Below, in pieces: positions 8,576-19,464 of a stretch of DNA of 64,000 nt (positions are counted from its first letter, which is position 1; every line of letters starts with the position of its first letter). This DNA is from Vibrio marisflavi CECT 7928 (GTDB lineage Bacteria > Pseudomonadota > Gammaproteobacteria > Enterobacterales > Vibrionaceae). The translations under genes and the position numbers were made by a program. Where the stretch lies: the NCBI RefSeq assembly GCF_921294215.1, contig NZ_CAKLDM010000002.1, positions 1,488,001 through 1,552,000 of the forward strand, written 5' to 3'. The notes under the pieces are model-generated. The model was not told the DNA's origin. It worked only from the letters and a program-made list of their open reading frames with translations, and made no database searches.

Positions 8576-10270
8576 ATGAATAACGATAAACGCCCTCTAT
8601 ATATCCCTTACGCCGGTCCCGCTCTTCTTAGTACTCCACTTCTTAACAAAGGTAGTGCATTTAGCGCCTCAGAGCGCATGGATTTTAACCTTGAAGGTCT
8701 ACTTCCTGAAGCAACGGAAACCATCGAAGAACAAGTTGAACGTGCTTATAAACAGTATCAGAATTTCGAAAATGACATGGATAAACACGTTTATCTGAGG
8801 AATATTCAAGATACCAACGAAACTTTGTTTTATCGCCTAGTTCAAAACCACATCTCAGAAATGATGCCTATTATTTACACGCCGACTGTAGGTGCTGCGT
8901 GTGAAAACTTCTCTAATATATACCGTCGTGGACGCGGGCTATTTATCTCTTACCCAAACAGAGACCGTATCGACGACCTAATCAACAACTCAACCAACCA
9001 ACAAGTAAAAGTGATCGTAGTAACTGACGGTGAGCGTATTCTTGGTTTGGGTGACCAAGGCATTGGTGGTATGGGTATTCCTATTGGTAAGCTTGCGCTG
9101 TATACCGCTTGTGGTGGTATCAGTCCTGCTTATACGTTGCCAGTTGTTCTTGATGTGGGCACCAATAACCCACAAAGACTTGCAGATCCAATGTATATGG
9201 GCTGGAGACATCCACGTATCACGGGTGATGAGTACAACAATTTCGTAGAAGAGTTTATTCAAGCTGTAAGAAGACGCTGGCCTGATGTTCTTATCCAGTT
9301 TGAAGATTTCGCACAGAAAAATGCGATGCCTCTTCTGGAGCGTTACAAAGATAAAATCTGTTGTTTCAACGATGATATTCAAGGTACAGCAGCAGTTACA
9401 GTGGGCTCACTACTTGCGGCTTGTAAGGCAGCAGGCAACAAGCTTTCTGAACAGCGCATTACTTTCCTTGGTGCAGGCTCTGCTGGTTGCGGAATTGCAG
9501 AAGCAATTATCGCTCAAATGGTTGCAGAAGGTATTTCTGACAAGCAAGCACGTTCACAAGTTTACATGGTAGACCGCTGGGGACTGCTGCAAGAAGGCAT
9601 GCCTAACCTGCTGGATTTCCAACAGCGCTTGGTTCAGAAACACTCTGATACAAAAGAGTGGACTAACGATAGTGAAGGCACTGGCTACTCGTTGCTCGAC
9701 GTAATGACCAACGCTAAACCAACTATTCTGATTGGTGTTTCTGGTGCTCCAGGACTGTTTAGTAAAGAAGTCATTCAAGAAATGCACAAACACTGTCCTC
9801 GCCCAATCGTGTTCCCACTATCGAACCCGACAAGCCGAGTCGAAGCAACGCCAAGAGACATTATTCGTTGGACAAATGGTGACGCGTTGGTTGCAACTGG
9901 CAGTCCATTTGACCCTGTTGTACATGAAGATAAAACGTATCCAATCGCGCAGTGTAATAACAGCTATATATTCCCTGGTATCGGCCTTGGAGTACTAGCG
10001 GTCAATGCCAAACGTGTGACAGATGAGATGCTAATGGAGTCAAGCCGTGCGTTAGCTGAATGCTCTCCACTAGCTATTGATGGTAAGGGGTCTTTACTGC
10101 CACCACTTGAATCTATTCATATGGTGTCTAAGAAAATCGCATTTGCTGTTGCCAAGAAAGCCATTGAACAGGGTATGGCGCTAGAAATTACAGATGATGC
10201 GCTAGAAAAGGCAATCAACCGCTATTTCTGGCAGCCAGTTTATCGTCGCTATAAGCGCACCGCATTCTAA
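8576..10270 (+). CDS. maeA: NAD-dependent malic enzyme (oxaloacetate-decarboxylating)
   Basis: 564 residues, the normal length for the large-subunit malic enzyme SfcA/MaeA. The YTPTVG motif, the [26 protein letters not shown] active-site segment, the FNDDIQGTA metal-binding motif and the [13 protein letters not shown] nucleotide-binding loop are all visible. It converts malate to pyruvate and CO2 with reduction of NAD. It stands as a single gene followed by a terminator hairpin. Confidence 0.97.
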   Translation: MNNDKRPLYIPYAGPALLSTPLLNKGSAFSASERMDFNLEGLLPEATETIEEQVERAYKQYQNFENDMDKHVYLRNIQDTNETLFYRLVQNHISEMMPIIYTPTVGAACENFSNIYRRGRGLFISYPNRDRIDDLINNSTNQQVKVIVVTDGERILGLGDQGIGGMGIPIGKLALYTACGGISPAYTLPVVLDVGTNNPQRLADPMYMGWRHPRITGDEYNNFVEEFIQAVRRRWPDVLIQFEDFAQKNAMPLLERYKDKICCFNDDIQGTAAVTVGSLLAACKAAGNKLSEQRITFLGAGSAGCGIAEAIIAQMVAEGISDKQARSQVYMVDRWGLLQEGMPNLLDFQQRLVQKHSDTKEWTNDSEGTGYSLLDVMTNAKPTILIGVSGAPGLFSKEVIQEMHKHCPRPIVFPLSNPTSRVEATPRDIIRWTNGDALVATGSPFDPVVHEDKTYPIAQCNNSYIFPGIGLGVLAVNAKRVTDEMLMESSRALAECSPLAIDGKGSLLPPLESIHMVSKKIAFAVAKKAIEQGMALEITDDALEKAINRYFWQPVYRRYKRTAF

Positions 10271-10288
10271 AAATTAACAACAATTTAG

Positions 10289-10316
10289 GACGCCTCCACC
10301 ATCTGTTGGAGGCGTA
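10289..10316 (+). terminator. terminator hairpin after maeA
   Basis: ACGCCTCCA pairs with TGGAGGCGT around a short loop, directly after the maeA stop. The T tract is weak, so some read-through into the next gene is possible. Confidence 0.6.
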
Positions 10317-10327
10317 TCAAAACTCTT

Positions 10328-10651
10328 ATGTTCAGTTTGTTAGCTCCAATGGGAAAGGCTCTCCTTCCCTATATGTTTGAAATTTCTACCGCTCTTGTCG
10401 CTTGTGTACTAGTATTGCTAGGTAATGAAATCAATGGCTTTTTTCGCCGAGCAATGCGCAATCAACATTTCATATTTAGAACGTTAGTGTTTATATTGAT
10501 TAACGCATTTGGTTACGGTCTAATCATAGTCAAAGCCACCCCATATTTAGCCCATACGTTTCGTCAAATGCATGCTGGTGTCATGTTCAGTGTCATCGTC
10601 TTATGCTTTGTCGTCGTCGGAATTTGGGCCCAAAGGAACCGTCAAATATAG
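10328..10651 (+). CDS. DUF3392 family membrane protein
   Basis: 107 residues with three transmembrane helices (about 15-35, 48-70 and 83-103). The sequence matches what I remember of the DUF3392 family found in Vibrio and relatives; the function is unknown. Its TAG stop overlaps by one base the GTG start of the SanA-like gene, so the two are translationally coupled. Confidence 0.8.
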   Translation: MFSLLAPMGKALLPYMFEISTALVACVLVLLGNEINGFFRRAMRNQHFIFRTLVFILINAFGYGLIIVKATPYLAHTFRQMHAGVMFSVIVLCFVVVGIWAQRNRQI

Positions 10652-11400
10652 TGAGACGTTTGCTCGATAAGTTTAAACTTAACAACGCCTCGATTAAGAA
10701 GTGCCTTTCTGCTTTAGGTTACCTTCTTCTGGCTACCTTCATCGTATTATTAGCCGTGTTCACCTTAGACCGCTGGGTCTCTTTTCAAGCACGCGGCTCA
10801 ATCATGACTAAAGATAGCCAAGTCCCACACTATGACGTAGCCGTTGTTCTAGGTACCAGCAAATACTTAGGTCGCACCCTAAATGAATATTACAGTCACA
10901 GAATTGAAGCAGCAATTCGCCTGTATAAAGAGGGAAAGGTAAACAACTTTTTGCTTAGCGGTGATAATGCTCACCGCTCATACAACGAGCCTTGGACCAT
11001 GAAACGTGACTTGCTAAAAGCTGGAGTTCCAGACAATCATATTTATCTGGACTACGCAGGCTTTCGCACACTCGATTCCATCGTAAGAGCAAAAAAAATA
11101 TTCGATACTGACCATTTTTTGATTATTTCACAGAAGTTTCACTGTGAAAGGGCTATTTACATAGCCAAACACTTCAATATCAATGCCCAATGCTTAGCCG
11201 TTCCCGGTCCAACTAAGCAGGAAGGCTTCCATATCCGAATTCGAGAATTCTTTGCAAGAGCAAAAGCGTTCTTAGATCTTTATATCACTCATACCCAACC
11301 TAAATTCTTAGGACCAAAAGAACCCATCGCAACAACTAACGAGCAAACAGACTCGGCGAAGGTTCAAGAAGTTGATAAGCCAATAAGCGCTGCCAATTAA
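10651..11400 (+). CDS. SanA/YdcF-type DUF218 envelope protein
   Basis: I place the start at GTG 10651, which shares a base with the upstream stop. An N-terminal transmembrane anchor (about residues 17-38) is followed by a periplasmic DUF218 domain: YDVAVVLGTSKYL, RIEAAIRLYKEGKV, LLSGDN, TLDSIVRAKKIF and LIISQKFHCERA. This matches SanA (vancomycin sensitivity/barrier function) more than ElyC. The C-terminal ~40 residues are polar and low in complexity. A role in envelope barrier maintenance is inferred from the family. Confidence 0.85.
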   Translation: MRRLLDKFKLNNASIKKCLSALGYLLLATFIVLLAVFTLDRWVSFQARGSIMTKDSQVPHYDVAVVLGTSKYLGRTLNEYYSHRIEAAIRLYKEGKVNNFLLSGDNAHRSYNEPWTMKRDLLKAGVPDNHIYLDYAGFRTLDSIVRAKKIFDTDHFLIISQKFHCERAIYIAKHFNINAQCLAVPGPTKQEGFHIRIREFFARAKAFLDLYITHTQPKFLGPKEPIATTNEQTDSAKVQEVDKPISAAN

Positions 11401-11453
11401 AAACGTCAAAGCGTCGACTGAGTGATCAAAATACAAATATAAAGAGTAATGTC

Positions 11454-12278
11454 ATGCAAAAACTTGCTACTGGAACACTTAAAAAAATGCGCGCATCACT
11501 TAGCGGTGATGTTCAATATCAACTCCCTGTTGGAGACGATCTTGTCGATTTAAATCAGTACATCGGTAAGTCCATCTCCCTTACTCACACAGGCAATATT
11601 TATTGCAGCTCATGTGGTAAAAAAACTAAGAAGAGTTATTCTCAGGGCCACTGCTTCGTCTGCATGAAAAAGCTCGCAAGTTGCGATATGTGTATCATGA
11701 AACCAGAGACTTGCCATTATGACCAAGGCACATGTAGAGAGCCACAATGGGGTGAAGAGAATTGTATGGTAGACCACTTTGTGTACCTTTCTAACACATC
11801 GAACTTGAAAGTGGGCATCACTCGCCACACACAGATTCCGACTCGCTGGATAGATCAAGGCGCTACGCAAGGATTGCCGATTTTTAAGGTCAAAACACGT
11901 TATATCTCCGGGCTGATAGAAGTTGAATTGGCGAAACATATCGCGGATAAGACCAACTGGCGTACACTGCTAAAAGGTGATGGCGAAAACATTGCATTGG
12001 AACAAGAAGCTGCTCGACTACTGCCTTTAGTCGAAGAAAAAGTACAGGAAATCAAACAAAAATTTGGCGATGATTCAATTGTAGATCTTAGTGAAAGCAT
12101 CACCGATATTTCGTATCCGGTTAACGCTCACCCAACTAAAATCACTTCACATAACTTTGATAAAAACCCAGTCGTAGGGGGAGTATTGCAAGGTATCAAA
12201 GGGCAATACTTAATATTGGATACTGGCGTTATTAACGTTAGAAAGTTCACCTCTTATGAAGTTGAAGTAAGCGCATAG
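11454..12278 (+). CDS. DUF2797 domain-containing protein
   Basis: 274 residues. The N-terminal part carries a Cys-rich segment (CSSCGKKTKKSYSQGHCFVC, then CDMC, CHYDQGTC and C) consistent with structural zinc sites. It is followed by the DUF2797 core with VYLSNTSNLKVGITRHTQIPTRWIDQGA, which resembles a GIY-YIG-like region. The function is not established. It is preceded by a spaced ribosome site (AAAGAG). Confidence 0.8.
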   Translation: MQKLATGTLKKMRASLSGDVQYQLPVGDDLVDLNQYIGKSISLTHTGNIYCSSCGKKTKKSYSQGHCFVCMKKLASCDMCIMKPETCHYDQGTCREPQWGEENCMVDHFVYLSNTSNLKVGITRHTQIPTRWIDQGATQGLPIFKVKTRYISGLIEVELAKHIADKTNWRTLLKGDGENIALEQEAARLLPLVEEKVQEIKQKFGDDSIVDLSESITDISYPVNAHPTKITSHNFDKNPVVGGVLQGIKGQYLILDTGVINVRKFTSYEVEVSA

Positions 12279-12318
12279 CATAACCAATATCTGCATAGCG
12301 CCCTACTCCAATTGAAAT

Positions 12319-12351
12319 GTAGCTAAGCTCTTCTCAATGATGCTTAGCTAC
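12319..12351. terminator. hairpin between convergent genes
   Basis: A 10-bp perfect stem (GTAGCTAAGC / GCTTAGCTAC) with a 13-nt loop lies between the DUF2797 stop and the convergent nicotinamidase stop, followed by TGATTTTC. Confidence 0.65.
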
Positions 12352-12364
12352 TGATTTTCATCAA

Positions 12365-13012
12365 CTAGTCGTGGTTTTTCAAAAGCTCCGCATTTTCGAC
12401 AAAGCGAATCCCTATAGCCTCCATCTTTGCTATGGCTTCATCAACAGTTTCTGCAGCAATGCCCCGTGTCCCACTAAGGTTAATGACCACATCAAAGCCA
12501 GCTTCTTTTAGTTGAGTCGCGGTTGTTGCCACACAATAATCTAGAGCCAACCCTCCTACAATCACTGTTTCAATCCCTTCGACTTGCAGAACCTCAATGA
12601 CTCCAGTTGACTGAGTGTTGGCAAAATCGTGGTAGCAAGCACTGTACGGATGCTGATCTACTTCTATTCCTTTATAGACAAAGTATCGATATTCACTGGG
12701 CTTAGGCAGTTCATCTAAAAGCTCAAAGCCCATCGTGCCCGGGACAGCATGAACGTTCCAACGAACATCTACATCCTTACCTTCTATTGGCGAAAACTGA
12801 GGATTCTCGTCTGTGGCTACCCAGATTGCATTCGGGCTGTGTGCATCTTTGGAACCAATACGAATTCGCGCTTTTTCTGCTTGCTTGTTGAGCTCCGCCC
12901 CGATTTTGTCCCCTTCAGGGACTGGCAGCTCATCAGGACAAATTGGAGTGAACGTTTTCATGGCATCTACATCAAAAGATGCAACTTTCTCTTTGCTAGG
13001 AATCTTCAACAT
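12365..13012 (-). CDS. nicotinamidase/pyrazinamidase (isochorismatase-like hydrolase)
   Basis: 215 residues. The catalytic triad can be placed: Asp16 in FDVDAMKTF, Lys114 in VYKGIE and Cys160 in GGLALDYCV. The KDAHSPNAIW segment and the HAVPGTMGFEL segment match the nicotinamidase branch. The family deamidates nicotinamide to nicotinate for NAD salvage. The conserved metal-site residues seem a little different from E. coli PncA (KDAHSP in place of DWHP), so a related amidase activity is possible. Confidence 0.8.
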   Translation of the reverse strand: MLKIPSKEKVASFDVDAMKTFTPICPDELPVPEGDKIGAELNKQAEKARIRIGSKDAHSPNAIWVATDENPQFSPIEGKDVDVRWNVHAVPGTMGFELLDELPKPSEYRYFVYKGIEVDQHPYSACYHDFANTQSTGVIEVLQVEGIETVIVGGLALDYCVATTATQLKEAGFDVVINLSGTRGIAAETVDEAIAKMEAIGIRFVENAELLKNHD

Positions 13013-13056
13013 TTATCCTTGATTGGTTTTGGTGGTGTCCATCAATTTAATAGTTA

Positions 13057-13257
13057 TCAAAAGTAATACTCATCCCTTTTCTCTTCCAATTCAACAAATA
13101 AGAATTTGTTACGATTACAATTTTTGTCACTGGTTCCACAAAAGCCCAAATCATGTCGAAAGTGTAATGCCAAGAACTCTCGTAATGAGTAAAGCAAACG
13201 GTCAACTGGCTGATCCAAGCCTTCGTAAAAGTGGCTTCCAATCAGTAGTTGCATCAT
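13057..13257 (-). CDS. possible small protein, 66 residues
   Basis: An ATG at 13257 follows AGGTGA by about 10 nt. The product has an amphipathic composition (LDQPVDRLLYSLREFLALHFRH), unlike a random frame. No family is recognised. The spacer 13013-13405 otherwise holds only the trxB promoter region. This is a weak call that rests on composition and the ribosome site. Confidence 0.35.
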   Translation of the reverse strand: MMQLLIGSHFYEGLDQPVDRLLYSLREFLALHFRHDLGFCGTSDKNCNRNKFLFVELEEKRDEYYF

Positions 13258-13393
13258 AGAAAACAAATCACCTAGCTTAATTGTTTAAGCGGATAAACCG
13301 CGACGTTAACCTATAAAAACGAATAAGCTTTAATTACCCCTTTAATTTCCATACAATCAATCTCATAAAATAATTTGAATATGACCGTCATGA

Positions 13394-14368
<975 letters not shown>

Positions 14369-14402
14369 ATGTGATTTTGCAAATTTGTCCGCAATCGTAT
14401 TG

Positions 14403-14425
14403 GCCCAATGGTATTACCATTGGGC
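14403..14425 (+). terminator. hairpin after trxB
   Basis: GCCCAATGGT and ACCATTGGGC form a perfect 10-bp stem with a 3-nt loop, followed by TAACTTTTG. It probably separates trxB from cydDC transcription. Confidence 0.7.
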
Positions 14426-14482
14426 TAACTTTTGTATAATGCCCCTCCTGTAACACGTAATAACTACCATTAAGCCTTCAAA

Positions 14483-16270
14483 ATGGATAAAACTAAAAGA
14501 CGTAGCTTGACCTCTTGGCTCAAGCAGCAGAGTAAGTTAGCAAAGCGCTGGCTTATGATTGCTGTGGGGTTAGGTATCGTTTCAAGCCTATTTTTACTCG
14601 CGCAAGCCGCTCTTCTTGCGACCATCCTCGATCATCTAATTATCAAACATGCTGATAAATATGAGCTGATCCCATACTTTATCGGCCTAGCAGCGACGAT
14701 TGCAGTACGTGCAGTTTGCGCTTGGGGTAAGGAAATCGCCGGATATCGTTGTGGTGAACAAATTCGAATTTACATCAGGCGACAAATATTAGAGAAGCTT
14801 CGTGAACTAGGTCCTGCCTATATAAAAGGTAAACCAGCTGGTTCGTGGGCTACACTGCTGCTTGAGCAAGTGGAAGAGATGCAGGATTTCTTTGCCCGTT
14901 ATCTGCCTCAAATGTCTCTTTCGGTAATGATCCCATTTATCATCCTTGTTGTTGTTTTCCCAGTGAACTGGGCTGCAGGGCTTATCTTTTTGATAACCGC
15001 CCCACTCGTCCCACTATTTATGGCACTTGTTGGGATGAAAGCCGCTGAAGCTAACCGCAAAAACTTCAAAGCGCTGCAACGTTTATCTGGACACTTTTAT
15101 GACCGCCTACAAGCGATGACTACTATTCGTTTATTTGATCGTACAGATGCAGAAACAGAAGTAATGAAAGGTGCTTCAGAAGTATTCCGTACACGCACGA
15201 TGGATGTACTGAAGATCGCTTTCCTATCCTCTGCGGTTTTGGAATTCTTCACATCAATTTCCATTGCTATTACCGCTGTATATTTTGGCTTTAGCTACAT
15301 TGGCGAGCTTAACTTTGGCCATTACGGTGTAGCTGTATCGCTTCTTACTGGCCTCTTCGTTCTAATTTTGGCACCTGAGTTTTATCAGCCACTGCGCGAT
15401 TTAGGTACTTTCTATCATGCTAAGCAACAGGCTATTGGTGCTGCAGAAAGCATTGTTGAGTTCTTAGAAACTGACGTGAGTAAAGTTCAATCTGGTAGTC
15501 ACGACCTTTCTAGCGATACTAGTATTACCATTGAAGCGAAAAACCTAGAAGTGCGTAGCCCCGATGGCACTCATCTTGTTGGCCCGATCTCATTTAACCT
15601 AGCAAACAACAAAACTACTGCTCTTGTTGGGCCTAGTGGTGCAGGTAAAACGAGTTTAATTAACGCTTTATTAGGTTTCATGCCGTACCAAGGCAGCCTA
15701 AAGATCAATGGTGTTGAGCTTCGCGATACAAATCATGATACGTGGCGTAAACAAGTCAGTTGGGTAGGACAAAATCCACTACTTTTGCATGGCACAATTA
15801 AAGAGAACATTACTTTAGGTAAGCACGATATTGCTAACAGCACTATCGACAAAGCCCTTGAAGACTCTTTTGCAAAAGAGTTTGTTGCTAAACACGGCTT
15901 AGATTATCAAATCTCCGATCGCTCTGGCGGGCTTTCTGTAGGCCAAGCACAGCGTCTGGCACTTGCTCGTGCAATGCTACAAAACGGTCACTTCTGGCTT
16001 CTCGATGAGCCGACTGCAAGCCTAGATGCTCGCAGTGAAAGACTTGTTGTTGAAGGCTTGAACAAACAAATTCAAGGCAAAACAGCTCTTATGGTGACTC
16101 ACCAGCTTGCTCCATTGAAAGACGTCGAACAAATTCTGGTTCTTCAAGATGGGAAATTAGTCCAAACTGGTAATTACGATAGCCTATCTAGCCAAGACGG
16201 ACTGTTTAGTGACATGTTGAAATCAAATCTTCAACAAGAACAAGCGAACAAGGGGAATTTAGATGCGTGA
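14483..16270 (+). CDS. cydD: heterodimeric ABC exporter, subunit CydD
   Basis: 595 residues: an N-terminal six-helix ABC exporter domain (about 25-330) and a C-terminal nucleotide-binding domain. The Walker A GPSGAGKT is near residue 385, the signature is LSVGQAQRLALARA, and the Walker B is LLDEPTASLD. CydDC exports cysteine and glutathione to the periplasm and is needed for assembly of cytochrome bd and c-type cytochromes. The stop overlaps the cydC start by 8 bp, indicating coupling. Confidence 0.97.
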   Translation: MDKTKRRSLTSWLKQQSKLAKRWLMIAVGLGIVSSLFLLAQAALLATILDHLIIKHADKYELIPYFIGLAATIAVRAVCAWGKEIAGYRCGEQIRIYIRRQILEKLRELGPAYIKGKPAGSWATLLLEQVEEMQDFFARYLPQMSLSVMIPFIILVVVFPVNWAAGLIFLITAPLVPLFMALVGMKAAEANRKNFKALQRLSGHFYDRLQAMTTIRLFDRTDAETEVMKGASEVFRTRTMDVLKIAFLSSAVLEFFTSISIAITAVYFGFSYIGELNFGHYGVAVSLLTGLFVLILAPEFYQPLRDLGTFYHAKQQAIGAAESIVEFLETDVSKVQSGSHDLSSDTSITIEAKNLEVRSPDGTHLVGPISFNLANNKTTALVGPSGAGKTSLINALLGFMPYQGSLKINGVELRDTNHDTWRKQVSWVGQNPLLLHGTIKENITLGKHDIANSTIDKALEDSFAKEFVAKHGLDYQISDRSGGLSVGQAQRLALARAMLQNGHFWLLDEPTASLDARSERLVVEGLNKQIQGKTALMVTHQLAPLKDVEQILVLQDGKLVQTGNYDSLSSQDGLFSDMLKSNLQQEQANKGNLDA

Positions 16271-17984
16271 TTTACTCCCTTACTTAAAACTGTATAAAAA
16301 GCATTGGTTTGGTTTGTCACTAGGCATGATACTAGCCTTTGCAACTTTGGTCTGCTCAATTGGGCTGTTGACTTTATCAGGTTGGTTTCTTTCTGCTGCG
16401 GCTATCGCCGGACTTTCCATTGCACGTAAAACCTTCAACTACATGCTACCTGCTGGCTTCGTTCGCGGCTTTGCCATAGGACGAACTGCTGGTCGTTGGG
16501 GTGAACGTGTTGTTAGCCACGATGCCACATTTAAGTTACTAACAGACTTACGTATTTTCTTCTTTAAGAAACTTACGCCACTCATTCCCGGAAGAGTCTC
16601 AAACTTACGTGATGGCGATCTTCTCAACCGTTTGGTTGCGGATATTGATGCAATGGATCACGTCTATTTAAGACTGATTAGTCCAATTGTTATCGGTATC
16701 TTCGGTATTGCCTCTTTGGCCGCTTTCCTGACCTACTTCGATGTTGATCTAGGCTTAACGCTGGGCGCTATCTTGCTCGCTTTGTTACTGATTTGGCCTG
16801 TACTGTTCTACAAGCTTGGTAAACGAAACGGCGAAACCCTAACTAACAATAAAGCTAAGCTACGCATTGCTGCACTAGATTGGCTGGAAGGTTATAGTGA
16901 GCTGACTATTTTTGGAGCTGAAGGCCGTTATAGAAACGCGATCTTGGATGCACAAAGTAAACTGCTTTGTAACCAATACGTCAATGCTCATCTATCTGGC
17001 TTAGCACAAGCACTGCTGATGTTAGCGAATGGCTGGACTCTAGTCTTAATGATTTGGCTTTCTGCTGATGGTGTTGGTGGCCAACCTCCTGGCCCGATGA
17101 TCGCGATGATGGCTTTCGCTACAATGGCAAGCTTTGAGATGCTAATGCCAATTGCAGGTGCGTTCCAATACTTAGGACAAACACTGACTTCTGCTCGCCG
17201 CTTAAATGAGGTGATTCTAGCCGAACCGGATGTTACCTTTTCTGAAGAGCAAAAAGAGCACAGTAACCAGTTCTCAATAGACTTTTCTAACGTAGAATTT
17301 AGCTATCCAGATAGCGACACTAAAGTGCTGAAAAATGTCGACCTAACCATTGGCGCGAAACAGAAAGTAGCAATACTTGGCCAAACGGGTTCGGGCAAAT
17401 CAACGATGCTACAACTATTGTCTCGCTATTGGGACCCACAATCAGGCAGCGTATCTATTGCTGGGCAGTCTCTAACAGAATGGAATGAAAGCCAGCTGCG
17501 TAAATCCGTGAGTGTGGTGAGTCAGCGCGTTGACGTACTAAATGGCACATTACGCGACAACTTACTGATGGCTAGCCCTGATGCAACTGATGAGCTAATT
17601 TCTAAAACACTAACCGAGGTGGGTTTAGAAAAGCTGTTGGATGACAAAGGATTAGATGCTTGGCTTGGTGATGGTGGACGCCAGCTATCTGGTGGTGAAA
17701 AACGCCGTATTGGTATTGCACGTGCGCTGCTACATGATGCGCCGATCATGCTTTTAGACGAACCGACAGAAGGTCTTGATAAGAGCACAGAAAAGCAGAT
17801 CATGACTTTGCTTGAATCACACTACCAAGATAAAACTGTGCTATTCATTACCCACCGTTTGGTAAACCTAGCCAAAATGGATGCGATATGCTTAATTGAA
17901 CAAGGTGAAGTGGTTGAACACGGCTCTCATGATCAATTAATCGCACGTGCTGGACGTTATTACCAGCTCACTCAATCGATTTAA
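16263..17984 (+). CDS. cydC: heterodimeric ABC exporter, subunit CydC
   Basis: 573 residues with the same layout as CydD: a membrane domain, then an ATPase domain with Walker A GQTGSGKST near residue 375, the signature LSGGEKRR and Walker B LLDEPTEGLD. GGGGAATTTAG-type purines precede the start. It is the partner of CydD. Confidence 0.97.
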   Translation: MRDLLPYLKLYKKHWFGLSLGMILAFATLVCSIGLLTLSGWFLSAAAIAGLSIARKTFNYMLPAGFVRGFAIGRTAGRWGERVVSHDATFKLLTDLRIFFFKKLTPLIPGRVSNLRDGDLLNRLVADIDAMDHVYLRLISPIVIGIFGIASLAAFLTYFDVDLGLTLGAILLALLLIWPVLFYKLGKRNGETLTNNKAKLRIAALDWLEGYSELTIFGAEGRYRNAILDAQSKLLCNQYVNAHLSGLAQALLMLANGWTLVLMIWLSADGVGGQPPGPMIAMMAFATMASFEMLMPIAGAFQYLGQTLTSARRLNEVILAEPDVTFSEEQKEHSNQFSIDFSNVEFSYPDSDTKVLKNVDLTIGAKQKVAILGQTGSGKSTMLQLLSRYWDPQSGSVSIAGQSLTEWNESQLRKSVSVVSQRVDVLNGTLRDNLLMASPDATDELISKTLTEVGLEKLLDDKGLDAWLGDGGRQLSGGEKRRIGIARALLHDAPIMLLDEPTEGLDKSTEKQIMTLLESHYQDKTVLFITHRLVNLAKMDAICLIEQGEVVEHGSHDQLIARAGRYYQLTQSI

Positions 17985-17988
17985 TTCT

Positions 17989-18014
17989 AAGGCCGACATT
18001 GTCGGCCTTTTTTA
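17989..18014 (+). terminator. terminator after cydDC
   Basis: AAGGCCGAC-ATT-GTCGGCCTT followed by a run of six T is a textbook intrinsic terminator. Confidence 0.92.
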
Positions 18015-18059
18015 TATCTCATCAATTATCTATAACAATAACGTAAGTTGGAGAAAGGT

Positions 18060-18114
18060 ATGTACATTGCAATGAACCGATTCAAAATTCGCCTAGGACA
18101 TGAAGAAGATTTTC
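18060..18114 (+). pseudogene. 5' stub of an antibiotic-biosynthesis-monooxygenase-like gene, cut by ISL3 copy 1
   Basis: An ATG at 18060 with GGAGAAAGGT just upstream opens a frame beginning MYIAMNRFKIRLGHEEDF, which resembles the start of ABM/IsdG-like dimeric alpha-beta-barrel proteins of vibrios. After 18 residues it runs straight into the IS terminal repeat at 18115. The rest of the gene is not on the other side of the IS, nor anywhere else in the window that I could see. Confidence 0.6.
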
Positions 18115-19464
18115 GGCTCTTTTCAATTTCCTGTGGGCTATAAAGTCAGGTATCATAAGGGCTCAGCCCATCCTCTAATATCTGAATGTTCTCACTATTA
18201 TGGCCAACATTACGCTTCCTCTTGATATCGACTCACTAAAAATATTATCACAAGACATTGATGAAAAAGGTAATATTGTCCTTACCGTAGAGAGTAAGTG
18301 TCAGCAGACCCACTGCCATAAGTGCGGAAAATCCGCGACAAAACGACATGGCTATGGTGAAACCATGAAAGTCCGGCATACCTCTATTTTGGACACGCCA
18401 GTCATACTGAAAATCAAGCCAGTTCGATATCTGTGCGAGCATTGTGGCGATGGTCCTACCACACTAGAAAAATTCGATTGGGTGGCTAAGGGAGGAAAAA
18501 TCACTAAAGGCCTAGAAACCTACATTCAACGTTCCCTCATCAATAGCACGATTCAAGATGTGTCACGCAAAGAAGGCGTTTCCTATAGTACGATTTCAAC
18601 GATGCTCTCGCACAGCATTGGCGTTACCGTCAACTGGGATAACCTCCGTGACTTACATACCATTGGTATTGACGAAATTAGCAACCGAAAGGGCTTCCAA
18701 GACTTTGTTGCGATAGTCAGTGCAAAGGATACGCAAGGTAACCTGTCTATTTTAGCCGTATTGGATGACCGTAAGAAGGAGACGGTATTGGATTTCTTTC
18801 AATCCATTCCCGATGAGTTAAAACAGACGGTGAAACACGTCTGTACCGATATGTATGATGGCTTTATCAATGCGGCTGTGGAAGTGTTTGGGCAGAAGAA
18901 GGTCGTGGTCGATCGTTATGATGTGGCTAAGCTCTACCGACAGCCTCTAGACGATTTAAGAATCAAAGAAATGAAGCGGCTCAAGTTAGAGTTATCCGCT
19001 GCAGACTATGCTGAACTGAAGGGGATGATGTGGATTTTACGCAAACAACATGAATGCCTCACTGAGACAGAAAAAAGCAAACTGACTCTACTTTATCGCC
19101 ATTCTCCTTTACTGAAGAAAGCTCACCGTCAAGCGTTAACGTTGACCCATATTTTCAACACCCATAGTGATAGGAAGTCAGCGATAGCGAAAATAGACCG
19201 ATGGATTACACAGGTTGAAAAAAGCGAATTGTCGTGTTTCGATAGATTTATCGGTACCCTAACAAAATACAAATCCAGCATAGCTAACTACTTTAAGAAT
19301 AGGAAGAATAGTGGGTTTGTTGAGGGTCTAAACAACAAGATCAAAGTTGTCAAAAGACGATGTTATGGTTTCACAAAAGCAGAGTCGTTATTCCAGAGAT
19401 TGACGCTGGATTTACAGGGCTACAGAATGCTCGGAATCTGACCCACAGGAAATTGAAAAGAGCC
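18115..19464 (+). mobile_element. ISL3-family insertion sequence, copy 1
   Basis: 1350 bp bounded by perfect 23-bp inverted repeats that begin GGCTCTTTTCAATTTCCTGT and continue GGG. It encodes one transposase. The 8-bp flanks (AGATTTTC left, TTTGCTCG right) do not match, so there is no target duplication: this copy marks a rearrangement or deletion junction. Left is the ABM stub; right is the tail of an ISNCY-like transposase. Confidence 0.95.
18200..19441 (+). CDS. ISL3-family transposase, copy 1
   Basis: 413 residues. N-terminal zinc-finger cysteines (CQQTHCHKCG, then CEHCG) are followed by a helix-turn-helix (VSRKEGVSYSTISTML). The DDE catalytic residues are probably Asp158 (TIGIDEI), Asp217 or Asp220 (CTDMYDG) and Glu375 (GFVEGLNNKIKVVKRRCYGF). 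This is the domain order of ISL3 (DDE_Tnp_ISL3). Its amino-acid sequence is identical to copies 2 and 3, showing very recent spread. Confidence 0.95.
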   Translation: MANITLPLDIDSLKILSQDIDEKGNIVLTVESKCQQTHCHKCGKSATKRHGYGETMKVRHTSILDTPVILKIKPVRYLCEHCGDGPTTLEKFDWVAKGGKITKGLETYIQRSLINSTIQDVSRKEGVSYSTISTMLSHSIGVTVNWDNLRDLHTIGIDEISNRKGFQDFVAIVSAKDTQGNLSILAVLDDRKKETVLDFFQSIPDELKQTVKHVCTDMYDGFINAAVEVFGQKKVVVDRYDVAKLYRQPLDDLRIKEMKRLKLELSAADYAELKGMMWILRKQHECLTETEKSKLTLLYRHSPLLKKAHRQALTLTHIFNTHSDRKSAIAKIDRWITQVEKSELSCFDRFIGTLTKYKSSIANYFKNRKNSGFVEGLNNKIKVVKRRCYGFTKAESLFQRLTLDLQGYRMLGI